From: Neoarius graeffei
Lineage: Eukaryota > Chordata > Actinopteri > Siluriformes > Ariidae
NCBI RefSeq assembly: GCF_027579695.1
Contig: NC_083574.1
Span: 43,310,559-43,374,558, forward strand
Length of the DNA stretch: 64,000 nt
Direction of reading: 5' to 3'
A program made the translations under genes and the position numbers. Every line of letters starts with the position of its first letter. Position 1 is the first letter of the stretch. Below the pieces are notes generated by a model. It saw only the letters and a program-made list of their open reading frames with translations, searched no databases and had not been told where the DNA came from. Positions 11,662 through 22,937 of the stretch are shown piece after piece.

Positions 11662-12543
11662 TTAGATTAGATTAGATAGAACTTTATTGATCCCTTTGGC
11701 AGGGCTCCCTCAGGGAAATTAAAAAGATACAGTCCACAGCCTGGTAAAAAGCAGCCAAAGTAGAGTCCAAAGTAGTGTGTTTAAAGTCCCCCGAAATTAT
11801 CATAAATGCCTCAGGGTGCTGTGTCTGCAGCCTTGCTGTGACAGAGTGAATCCCCTCACATGCAGTGGCTGCGTCTGCCCTCGGAGGGATGTAAACACAG
11901 ATGGTGATGCTAGCAGGTCCAAGTCCAGGCAACATAAGACTGTCTTTACAGAGAAATGTCCCGGGTTACACCAGCGGTTGTTCACGTAAATGATGAGTCC
12001 CCCACCTTTGCCTTTCCCACATACTTTAGTGTCTCTGTCAGCTCTCACAGCAGTGAATCCCTGCAGGTCCACGTTAGCATCTGATACAAGGTGTGTTAGC
12101 CATGTGTCCGTAAAAATAAATAAGCTGCTCTCCCGGTAAATCCACTGGTTGTTCAGTGTGGATAGCTCATCGACCTTATTTGGCAGCGAGTTCACATTCC
12201 CCATGATAATGGAGGGAATGGATGGTTTGTAGCGCCGCTGGTTGTCCGCTAGCCTAGCCTTTAGCTTAGCCCCGGCTTACCCCTGGGTTTCCTCCTCAGC
12301 TCCGACGGGATGGGGTGTCGTATCCCGGCTCATCCCATTGTTTTCAGTGCCAGCAACTCCTCTCTCGAATAAGCAAGAAAACTGGCTCCTGGTTGCATGT
12401 TAAAGTTAAAAATATCCATGGGATATGAAGAAAAACAGACCATGTCTTCGTAAGAAGAGCAGAAAAGTAAAAAGGTGGAAAAAAGAGGTTTAAAGAGCTA
12501 AAAACTACAGAGCTACTGGAGAGGCAGCCGTCTCACACAGCAC
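11662..12543 (-). mobile_element. LINE fragment (L2/CR1/Rex1-like), internally deleted
   Basis: On the minus strand, bases 12204 to about 11740 encode an apurinic endonuclease-like region (FTDTWLT, GKGGGLIIYVNN, VYIPPRAD, MIISGDF), with a frameshift near 11850. The coding part is joined directly to a 3' end reading GGGATCAATAAAGTTCTATC with a (TCTAA)n tail, so reverse transcriptase is deleted. The clade is uncertain. Confidence 0.75.
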
Positions 12544-13269
12544 CCAAGGTCACATTTTCTTTACATTTTACTTCACATGTATCAAGGGATATGCGTGCCA
12601 GGGCTTAAGATCTTGGGACGTGTCAAATACATTAAATGTATGTACAACCCTGCTTAGCCGATTCCATGTGTGTAGCTTATGAAATCTTTCTCCTACAGTA
12701 GCCAGTACTCTTCTAAATGAAGAAATATATAAATACATAATAGTAATTAGAAAAAATATGATTTATGTAACAATAGATAGATGAGCATTGATACATGAAT
12801 CCATGGGTTTCGAAGCTCAGGCGACAATTCCATATTTCAATGCATACTCGCTAGCTGCTAAACTTGGTTTACATAGGCTGTGCACTGAAACCATGTAAGC
12901 TCTCTCAGCCTGCCGGCGGATCCGCACATGGCGTCACGAATCTGGCTCCAGACTCCCTTGGGATTTTTCCAGACGCGTTTTGTTATTTTTTTTTTTTCTG
13001 CTGTAGACAGATGGCCTTGTGCAAAATTACCCTTCTGGATGAGTGTGTAAAAGGACATTCTTTCATATAAAAAAAACAAACAAAATTGGTCCAGGATATG
13101 CACTTTAACCATCACAATTATCCTTGTGTGGACCTTCCACTGGTAAATATTATTGCAGCTAATTTATGCCAAACTTTAACCTCAATAACTAAAAGGAAGC
13201 TGCTTGAGACTTTTTTTTTTAAGTAAACACTGCAGTGCTTGCAAAAGCATTTTTCCCTCATGGTATTTT

Positions 13270-13657
13270 AGAAGAAGAAGAAGAACTTTATTCATCACAC
13301 GCTTGTGAAATTCCTCTCTGCATTTAACCCATCTGAAGCAGTGAACACACATGTGCACACACACATGAGCAATGAGCACACACACATACCCAGAGCAGTG
13401 GGCAGCCATGCTAACAGCGCCCGGGGAGCAGTTGGGAGTTAGGTGCCTTGCCCAAGGGCACTTCAGCCCAAGGCCGTCCCATATTAACCTAACCGCATGT
13501 CATTGGACTGTGGGGGAAACCGGAGCACCCGGAGGAAACCCATGCAGACACGGGGAGAACATGTAAACTCCACACAGAAAGGCCCCCGCTGGCCACTGGG
13601 CTCGAACCCAGAACCTTCTTGCTGTGAGGCGACAATGCCAACCACTACACCACTGCA
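13270..13657 (-). mobile_element. SINE, type 2
   Basis: Minus-strand copy with an AAGAAGAAG tail at the left, the TTAACCCATCTGAAGCAGTG segment at 13324, the shared SINE body and the tRNA head at 13600-13657. Confidence 0.85.
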
Positions 13658-13742
13658 TAATACCCCTCACCGATGATACCCATTGAGATATAAAACCATG
13701 CATCTTGCACACATTTCCAGTTAAATATTGCATCCTAATACA

Positions 13743-14270
13743 CAGAACCAGTCAAAAGGTTGGAGACCCCTACTCATTCATAGGATTTTCTGTTTGACTG
13801 TTTTCTACATTGTGGAACAATACTGGAGACATCAAAACTATGAAATAACATCTGGAATTATGTGGAAAACAAAAAAGTGTTAAAAAAAACCCAAAATGTG
13901 TTTCATATTTTAGATTCTTCAAAGTAGCCACCATTTACCTTGATGACTCTTTGCACACTATCGGCATTATCTTAACCAGCTTCATAAGGTAGTCACCTGG
14001 AACGCTTTTCAATTAACAGGTGCCTTGTCAAAAGTTAATTAGTGCAATTTCTTGTCATCTTAATGTGTTTGCGATCAGAGAGTAAATAGTAAATAATAAA
14101 AATACAGTAAATAGTCCTATTCCACAACTATATTATGTCAAGAACCGCTCAACTAAGTAAAGAGACATGACACCCATCATTACTTTAAGACATGAAGTGA
14201 ATTTAAATTAATAAAAATCAAGAAAACAACATTGAATTAGAAGGTGTGTCCAAACCTTGAAGTGGTACTG
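13743..14270 (-). mobile_element. Tc1 deletion derivative (MITE-like)
   Basis: Both Tc1 ends are present (CAGAACCAGTCAAAAGGTT at the left; GGTTTGGACACACC, reverse-complemented, near 14250). Only 528 bp lie between them, and no transposase frame remains. It is the same family as 2596-3051. Confidence 0.85.
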
Positions 14271-15109
14271 GACATTGATCTTTTTCTCATGTAAATTTCT
14301 CACAGTTCATAACAATAAAGTGTGCTCTAACACCCTGCTTTATGTTATGTCTCTGGCAGACATGAAGGCCCCTGGGTAGAGGGTGAGACAATGGAAAGAG
14401 TGAGGAAAATGTACATGTGGTAAATATATCGCTTTGTTAGAACACTTTGCTAAAGAGCCCTTTAACTGCCATTAATCTTGCGCTCTGGTATTGTGTTTGT
14501 GTGTACATGAATGACTCACGATGGATTAGGAACACTGATAAAATGTTAATCTTCTAATTATGAGTACGTCTGTCAGCCTGGAAAAACGTTTTCTACTATC
14601 CTGCTATATATAAACTTATTAAAAAAAACTACAGGTTTTTCTAAACTGAAATAGTTTCTCTTTTGCATGTATCTAAACCACATTTTCAGTGTTTGTATCT
14701 AAAAGCATTTTAAAGTCTGGTTAGCTCTCAGAAATTCTACTGAACAACAGCAAGACTTTGATTAGCTGAAAGCAAACACTATTTAAAAAAGTAATTCATA
14801 ATTAATTTAATAAATAAATAAATAAATAAATAAATCATAGAAACTGTTAAACAGATCACAAAATCTATGTGCATCTTTATACCAGCTTTTAATGATATAT
14901 AGCTTATAGTTTGACAGTGTATTCACATCATGCTCATTGCATGAGAAAAACACATTTAACTAGCAAGGTTTCATAAATCTTTAAAAAGACTGTTTTTTTT
15001 TCACTGCAGTTGTTAAACTGACTCCTTTCCCCATTACCAACATAATCATTAGAGGATGATAGACTAGACAAGCTTTTAAAAAGTAAATAAAAATGTCCAA
15101 GTTGTTTTT
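14271..15109. other. No gene recognised; (AAAT)n at 14811-14834
   Basis: AT-rich unique sequence with a short tetranucleotide microsatellite. Confidence 0.5.
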
Positions 15110-15473
15110 AAGAAGAAGAACAACAACTTTAGTCTTCAATGTACACTTGTGAAATTCCTCTCTGCATTTAACCCATCTGAAGCAGTGAACACACACACAT
15201 ACCCAGAGCAGTGGGCAGCCATGCTAACAGCACCCGGGGAGCAGTTGGGAGAAGTTACATCGCTCAAGGGCACCTCAGCCTAAGGCCGCCCCATGTTAAC
15301 CTAACTGCATATCTTTGGACTATAGGGGAAACCGGAGCACCTGGAGGAAACCCACAGAGACACAAGGAGAACATGCAAACTCCACACAGAAAGGCCCCCG
15401 TTAGCCACTGGGCTCAAACCCAGAACCTTCTTGCTATTAGGCAACAGCACTAACCACTACACCACCATGCCAC
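15110..15473 (-). mobile_element. SINE, type 2
   Basis: It has the same structure as 13270-13657: AAGAAGAA tail at the left, tRNA-like head at 15410-15473. It is more diverged, with several changes in the head. Confidence 0.85.
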
Positions 15474-15795
15474 CTTGAGTGAAATATATTTATATTTTCT
15501 TAATGAAGAAGGACTATAGCATGTTATTGGCAGAAAAAAAAAAACATTTTGCAATTTTGGTCAAAACTTTATTTTTCATCACTTTTGTTCTTATGCAGAA
15601 TGCAGCCACAGTTATATCAACTTTTTTTCCAGACCACCACACGTACATCTATGATGCTGATACCGATGTACATCTGACAAGATCAACAGTCTATCTGGAG
15701 CAGTTTATCCCTTTTAAAACTTATTTGCATTATAATAAAAACATAGCATGAGCTATGAAAACCAAATAGAAGGAAGACTTTCAAGATAATATATA

Positions 15796-17398
15796 CAACC
15801 CTGATTCCAAAAAAGTTGGGACAAAGTACAAATTGTAAATAAAAACGGAATGCAATGATGTGGAAGTTTCAAAATTCCATATTTTATTCAGAATAGAACA
15901 TAGATGACATATCAAATGTTTAAACTGAGAAAATGTATCATTTAAAGAGAAAAATTAGGTGAGTTTAAATTTCATGACAACAACACATCTCAAAAAAGTT
16001 GGGACAAGGCCATGTTTACCACTGTGAGACATCCCCTTTTCTCTTTACAACAGTCTGTAAACGTCTGGGGACTGAGGAGACAAGTTGCTCAAGTTTAGGG
16101 ATAGGAATGTTAACCCATTCTTGTCTAATGTAGGATTCTAGTTGCTCAACTGTCTTAGGTCTTTTTTGTCGTATCTTCCGTTTTATGATGCGCCAAATGT
16201 TTTCTATGGGTGAAAGATCTGGACTGAAGGCTGGCCAGTTCAGTACCCGGACCCTTCTTCTACGCAGCCATGATGCTGTAATTGATGCAGTATGTGGTTT
16301 GGCATTGTCATGTTGGAAAATGCAAGGTCTTCCCTGAAAGAGACGTCGTCTGGATGGGAGCATATGTTGCTCTAGAACCTGGATATACCTTTCAGCATTG
16401 ATGGTGTCTTTCCAGATGTGTAAGCTGTCCATGCCACACGCACTAATGCAACCCCATACCATCAGAGATGCAGGCTTCTGAACTGAGCGCTGATAACAAC
16501 TTGGGTCATCCTTCTCCTCTTTAGTCCGAATGACACGGCATCCCTGATTTCCAAAAAGAACTTCAAATTTTGATTCATCTGACCACAGAACAGTTTTCCA
16601 CTTTGCCACAGTCCATTTTAAATGAGCCTTGGCCCAGAGAAGACGTCTGCGCTTCTGGATCATGTTTAGATACGGCTGCTTCTTTGAACTATAGAGTTTT
16701 AGCTGGCAACGGCGGATGGCACGGTGAATTGTGTTCACAGATAATGTTCTCTGGAAATATTCCTGAGCCCATTTTGTGATTTCCAATACAGAAGCATGCC
16801 TGTATGTGATGCAGTGCCGTCTAAGGGCCCGAAGATCACGGGCACCCAGTATGGTTTTCCGGCCTTGACCCTTACGCACAGAGATTCTTCCAGATTCTCT
16901 GAATCTTTTGATGATATTATGCACTGTAGATGATGATATGTTCAAACTCTGCAATTTTACACTATTGAACTCCTTTCTGATATTGCTCCACTATTTGTCG
17001 GCGCAGAATTAGGGGGATTGGTGATCCTCTTCCCATCTTTACTTCTGAGAGTCGCTGCCACTCCAAGATGCTCTTTTTATACCCAGTCATGTTAATGACC
17101 TATTGCCAATTGACCTAATGAGTTGCAATTTGGTCCTCCAGCTGTTCCTTTTTTGTACCTTTAACTTTTCCAGCCTCTTATTGCCCCTGTCCCAACTTTT
17201 TTTAGATGTGTTGCTGTCATGAAATTTCAAATGAGCCAATATTTGGCATGAAATTTCAAAATGTCTCACTTTCGACATTTGATATGTTGTCTATGTTCTA
17301 TTGTGAATACAATATCAGTTTTTGAGATTTGTAAATTATTGCATTCCATTTTTATTTACAATTTGTACTTTGTCCCAACTTTTTTGGAATCGGGGTTG
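15796..17398 (-). mobile_element. Tc1-like transposon, complete ends
   Basis: The inverted repeats begin CAACCCTGATTCCAAAAAAG and end in the complementary CTTTTTTGGAATCGGGGTTG-type sequence. TA lies on both sides (15794-15795 and 17399-17400). The length is 1603 bp. AAAGTTGGGACAAAG is repeated subterminally on both sides, as expected for paired transposase-binding sites. Confidence 0.93.
16016..17036 (-). pseudogene. Tc1-like transposase, nearly complete
   Basis: ATG 17036 opens [20 protein letters not shown] stop and frame change near 16960 separate about 25 N-terminal codons from a 312-codon open stretch that reaches the natural stop at 16016. The paired-type helix-turn-helix ([12 protein letters not shown]) and the full DDE triad are present: Asp in WSDESK, Asp in [10 protein letters not shown], Glu in LSPIENIW. 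Apart from the N-terminal lesion it is the best preserved Tc1 gene here. Confidence 0.92.
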
Positions 17399-17400
17399 TA

Positions 17401-17835
17401 CATTTAGGCACTGCTTAAAAGTGGAGCTTCTGATGAGTGTATGAGCCAAATATTTACAAGGGCACAAAATCAACCTGAACAGAATAATAGTATTATAGCA
17501 TATGAACCATTGAATTGTGTAGTGTAGTGTATTTCGTGTCGGTAAATTGCTGTAGTGTCTTGTGACAGTGACACCAATAATGAGATACATATCGCAGTTA
17601 CAAATACATATTTATTCCTTTCTTTGACACCACATGCCATGTGCCAGAAACAACACCACGACATTTATTATGGTGTGACTCTGCTGGGTGCCTGATGGAC
17701 AGCAGTGAACCAGCACTTTCACTTTACATCATTACTAGTTACGATTCTAGTTACAATCAAATATCAAACTCGATAATGGTGAAAAGTTGTCTGGTTACAT
17801 CTGGCAAGTCCATGTGCATTGGCACACACGCTCAG
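17401..17835. other. No gene recognised
   Basis: Unique-looking sequence between the Tc1 and the solo LTR. Confidence 0.45.
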
Positions 17836-18175
17836 TGCCATTAGGACTAATTACCATGCACCTGTTCCTGACTACAGCGCAATCACAGCACATGTCTATA
17901 AGAACTCTCAGTAACACACAAAGTTTGTGATGTATACGCTCTGTACTCTGTGTCTGAAGTTACCATTTCTTGTATTTTGGATCTCTTTTCTGGTTTTGAC
18001 CCTGTTTGTGTTTTTGGACTGTGAGTATTGTATTATCTCTGATATCCTGTCTGTGCCTCGCTTGACTGCTGCTTGTTTTTGACTCTGCCTTTGTGTACGT
18101 TTTGGATCTGTTTGCTTGCATGTTTTCAATAAAACTCTTCCTGCACTTACATCTATCTATCACCCTTACATGACA
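17836..18175 (+). mobile_element. Probable solo LTR (gypsy type)
   Basis: The 340-bp stretch starts TGCCAT and ends ATGACA (TG...CA with short inverted ends). It contains a TATA-like CTATAAGAAC at about 17897 and an AATAAA polyadenylation signal at about 18128. No internal retroelement sequence or second LTR is adjacent, and I see no clear target duplication. The promoter-plus-polyA architecture is the main evidence. Confidence 0.5.
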
Positions 18176-20130
18176 GAATGTGTCAACTGTCCAACAAGCT
18201 AGTGGACTAATAAAACTTTTAACTAGTTTTATATGAAACTGTCATAAATATTTTTCATAAAACATGTTAGGAAATAATCCCAAGTTATTTTGTAAAAAGC
18301 AAATTAAAAATAAGTGCTGGATAAAACCCCATTTATTTTATGTAAATAAAGATACAAATTTTATTGTCCGGTGGTCAAACATTTATGAGACACATTGCCT
18401 TGCACTTACAATCGGGTTCTCTGTAGTGGTACACATTCATTGTTCGTATGTACATTCATACATATGGACATTGTACGGTCAAAAGCCATCAAAAATCAGG
18501 TCAATGCATTACCATATTCTCATAAGTATGGGGCTCTGCTCCATGCACTTTGCACTCAAGGAGCTCCACTATGAAAATGACAAATGCATTTTCCCCCCTA
18601 GCAAATTAGCATTAATACGTGAAAAAAACCTCCAATTCCCATGTTTGCTTATCATTAGATTTGTACACTTTCACACTAAATATATAGGACTGATGTATTA
18701 TGTAAATTTATGTAAATTATGTAAATCATGGATGGCTTATGTAAATATCCACCAATTAATATAGATTGGGTTTAATCATGTAATGATGTTTAAACTATTT
18801 CCTCTATTTTATGGATGAAAGCAAAAATGATAAATTTACAGGATATCTTCTTGATGTTTGGGGAAAAAGAAACCCTTCACATCTTGAAAAAAACAGTTGA
18901 CATTTAGCTTGTGTAATAAATCCAAATAAATGCAGAATACACATTTCAAAGTGAAATACAATTTTCCACCTGGTTAATATTCAGTTCTTCAGGTGGAACC
19001 TTTCCCACTTGTCACGGACACTCTGAGAAGCCGCATTAATTCTACCACACAACGCACCTCAAAAGCACAGTAAATATACATGACAGATCCTCTCCAGTTT
19101 CTAATACTTTGTCAATGTTTCTCCTCAGATGGTCTGATGACTCTAACAGGAAATCCATGTCTTCTTTCAGCATCATAGTATTTAATAGTGTGATATAATA
19201 CATCTCCGTTGATGAAGAACACACAGCATTAAGTCATTACCTTCTAGTTCTCAATGCATTATTCATGGTTTAAAATGTTTAAACAGAACATGTGGCTCTT
19301 ACCAGCTTCAAATTACAAATGTCTGAATAGTGTTCAAAATAAATATTTATGTTTGCCAAATATCCATAATTTCTCTGTAAACCCAATATCTTTGAACCAT
19401 AACTCCTCACCATTTCCTGAATCTATCAGCTGCTGATCTTTGTGGAATATTAAAGAGTTTTCAGCTTCTATTAGCCAGAATGATAAGTTGCTCATAAAAT
19501 GAGAACCGAGAGCCATAAACGGCTTGAATACACCAACGTCAGAGACCCAGGTAGATTTCCAACAGCTTAACAGCTGAAACTACAGTTGAGCAGCTGAAAC
19601 TACAAGGACACAGGACCTTCCTGGACCTGGCTTCCCATGGCAGTTATAAATCAATCAATCAATCACTTATGGCAGACCCTATAAACAGCACAACATGACT
19701 GGTCTTTTATATTCATGTTGGGCCACAACTTGAAACAATTTCATGACCGAATGTGAATCCAACAGCTACATGTGAGATGTTGGGAAACTTAATGACCTTT
19801 TATATGATGCGAATAACTGCACTGCAAGAAACAATCTTACATCATCATGTGGGCTTTGAGTGGTGTATTTACGATGAGAGAACGTCCACAGAACTGCTAA
19901 GATCATTCCGAGGGAAAAAAAAAAAAACTTCTACAAGCTTAGTAGTTATAAGAGTAATAGTTGTTATTAGTATAAATACACAGGTAATTATAGAATATCG
20001 CGTGTGCTGATTGGTCAAGAAAATCTCCATAATCACCTCAAGCGACTCTACAAAATGGCAGCCAATTGCTTTGTCACCATAAAGATGCTATGAAGTTTGG
20101 TCTAAAACTATTCAAATGTAAGGTGAACTT
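18176..20130. other. No gene recognised
   Basis: AT-rich unique sequence. A 166-codon open frame at 18264 has no recognisable domain and is probably chance. Confidence 0.5.
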
Positions 20131-20467
20131 GTCCATCCTTCCGTTATCTGTAACCGCTTATCCTGTGCAGGGTCGCGGGCAAGCTGGAGCCTATCCCAGC
20201 TGATTATGGGTGAGAGGCGGGGTACACCCTGGACAAGTCGCCAGGTTATTGCAGGGCTGACACACAGAAACAAACAACCATTCACACCTACAGTCAATTT
20301 AGAGCCACCAGTTAACCTAACCTGCATGTCTTTGGACTGTGTGGGAAACCGGAGCACCCGGAGGAAACCCACGCCGACACGGGGAGAACATGCAAACTCC
20401 ACTGGCCGCTGGGCTTGAACCCAGGACCTTCTTGCTGTGAGGTGACAGTGCTAACCACTACACCACC
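20131..20467 (-). mobile_element. SINE, type 1, with internal deletion
   Basis: Minus-strand copy. The CACAGAAAGGCCCTCGCCGG part of the body is missing near 20400, and the tRNA head is intact up to 20467. Confidence 0.88.
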
Positions 20468-22444
20468 TCCAAAATATCTATGTACATTTTAAATCTATGA
20501 CTTGTCAGTATTTTTGATAGCTGCATTTTTGCATCACAATAAATCTTAATCTGTTTTGTTTTATTTTCTTATAACAGATTTATCAGCTCGTTTCTGAATG
20601 GCGCTGACAGAGTGGAAGCTGAAAGTGAAGCGGGAGAGGACGTGGAAAAGGGCAGGATTTCACCTGTGCTTGGTTTTATATTGAGGAGCCAAAGCACATA
20701 AATTGGTTTTATTCATTATAAAAAATCCTTTACAGTATTTTTTAACCAGACCCCTGAAATGATTGAAATAACACATGTAGTTCATATCTATACACAACAT
20801 TTCTGCTGAAGTAATGGAAGCCAGAGCATTTTGCTTTCCCTTCTCTCTAGCGAGCAGGTCTCCTGCAGCGTTTTTAAGAGACCTGTGAGAAAGCAAGCCA
20901 AATAAAAGATAAAAAGATAATGTTTTCACTTGCCTGGGTTCTGCAAGAGGCCGACTTAAAGGATCTCTCATGCAGATGTTGGTGCCTAAGTGGAAAAATA
21001 GCATTGGCACTTAAACAGTTACCTATGACTTTAGGAAAAAGAAGTCGCAATATGCTTCCTCATGTAATGCTTTTCTGTAAATCTAAGCAAAATACAAAAA
21101 CAAAACAAAAAAACCCCAACAACCATGCTTTAACGTATTGAATTTTTCTTTAGCAGTCTGTGAGTAAATATTGCTCCTTGTTTAAAGGGCTTGCGAACTA
21201 TCTGGTGGCCTTATAACTGGTAGCTTGTAGCAAAGCTAACAGTGCAATGAAAACCATATGTTCTGCAGGGAGCCCTGTAGACGCATGCAAGGTTGCTTAC
21301 ATGTGTAATAATTACTATTTTCATGTTAAATGTGCACAAGAATATTTCGTGTTCTTTCATGTAGGATAAACAGAGTACATTTTAAGGCCATTTAATGTAG
21401 TAGTAATGATATGTATATGCTAATCTGAATTGGTCCTGGCTGAGGGACTTTTCATTGCCAGCAGGGAAAAATCTGCGTTTTTATCATAGGAGGATCTGGC
21501 AAGGCAGTCTAAATCGGAGTGTTTGGAAATCAGGCTGAAAATGAGGCGTGTAATTAGTGTGCTCTACATGTTTGGATAAAATATGGCAACGGCTTTCTTA
21601 ACTATTGGTTTTTTTTATGGATACTGGCAGAATAGCTATTTGAATTTTAATCATGCTTTCTGATAATGAATTAATATATTCATGATCACAAAGAGATCAT
21701 TATCTGCTCTCTCTCTCTCTCTCTCTCTCTCTCCAAAATAAAATAAATCTTGAAAAGGTTTTTTTTTCCCCCTTATTTCACCATGAATTTTCCTACAAAA
21801 GCCTAAATATTGAGCTGGTAAATAAAATGTGAGTGTTGCCATCTCCCCAAAACCAAATTTAATATTTCATACATTAAAAAAAAAACTTTTTTTTCAGATT
21901 CATGTGTTAAACTGGTAAAGCATCCATATGAGCTGGAAACATAGTTCGCCCTGGAATACAAACGAATTAATTAATTTCAGAACCAGGATGCAGTGGTTCA
22001 GTACAGTAGACGTGAAGATTACAGTCTTGTCAGTTACTACACACTGATTTATGAGAAAGGTCTACCACCTAGTGGAACCTCAGTGTTGATACAAGTTGGA
22101 CTTCATATTTTTCCCAGGCAAAATGAACCATGACATTGAGATGTGTACAAATTAATACTTTGTAAAACCAGTGTTGACAAGTAATAGTGGAATGTTGGAG
22201 TAGAATGTGATTAAAAAAAAGTTATTTTTGGTTCTCTAGAGGTTCTATTGGAAATCCTCAGAGACACACTGCTGTTGGAGGGAAGTAGTTTGGTCAAGCC
22301 AGCTTTACTGTCATTACACTTTTTTTGACAAAAAAAGTAAATCTTTGTATTTAAATACTTCTTACTGATCATCCATCATTTGATTCTAATTTCATTCTAA
22401 AATTAAGCATTTGAAGCAGATAAAGTGCATGCATATTTAACAAT
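20468..22444. other. No gene recognised; (CT)n at 21708-21733
   Basis: Mostly unique sequence. A 116-codon minus-strand frame at 20660-21010 has no recognisable domain. Confidence 0.45.
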
Positions 22445-22925
22445 TATTCCACGAAATTGACTCGTACATGAGCTGATAGCTGCCGAGGTGCATAACGCCG
22501 AGATGGCTATAAGCCATGTATGACAAGATTGAGTGGAATAACTGTTGTATTCTATCCACATTCACTGGATTTTGAGAAACAGAGCATTTTTATTTTATTT
22601 TTTTGCAAATTTGATGAATAAAGACTTTCTACAAAACATCTGACAAAATCATTTCCGCTTAAGCGGACTTCTTAAAAACCTATCGATGGCTACATGAATT
22701 GACTTTAGAGTTGCTTTTTTTGTAGAAAGTGCCGTCGTGCCGAGGTATAGAATAGCGTTAGACATTTATTTAATTCTTCCATGGACATTTCAGTGATGTA
22801 ATTGTCAAATTTCTTTGAGCTTTTGAACCCGTCTAAAAAAAAAATTCAACAAATTTTAATGCTTAAAGATGAAGAATGTAAACAAACCGGCGAAATGACG
22901 GTAGCAATTTGTGAAAAATGCTATA
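22445..22925. repeat. Probable old DNA-element sequence hosting the LINE
   Basis: Contains TTATTCCACGAAATTGACTC and, about 95 bases on, an inverted-looking GAGTGGAATAACTG, so the ends can pair. Similar sequence appears to continue at 26294-26477, to the right of the LINE. The family is unknown and the boundaries uncertain. Confidence 0.35.
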
Positions 22926-22937
22926 ATAATAATTCTT

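Larger units (their letters stand above)
11015..13107 (+). mobile_element. THAP-exon DNA element, copy 1 (P-like), carrying a LINE insertion
   Basis: It is bounded by inverted ends TAAAGTGCATATC and GATATGCACTTTA. The left 430 bp and right 250 bp match the short copy at 39434-40110. Between them this copy carries an extra 1.4 kb, including a LINE fragment (11662-12543). A THAP-type zinc-finger start exon lies at 11350. THAP fingers are the DNA-binding domain of P-element and some other transposases. I infer a P-like origin; the transposase core is absent. Confidence 0.65.

Noticed and set aside
18264-18764. 166-codon open frame in AT-rich DNA
   Set aside because: No recognisable domain, composition typical of chance frames, no splice or promoter context.
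20660-21010. 116-codon minus-strand frame as a host exon
   Set aside because: No conserved motif and no convincing splice sites around it.
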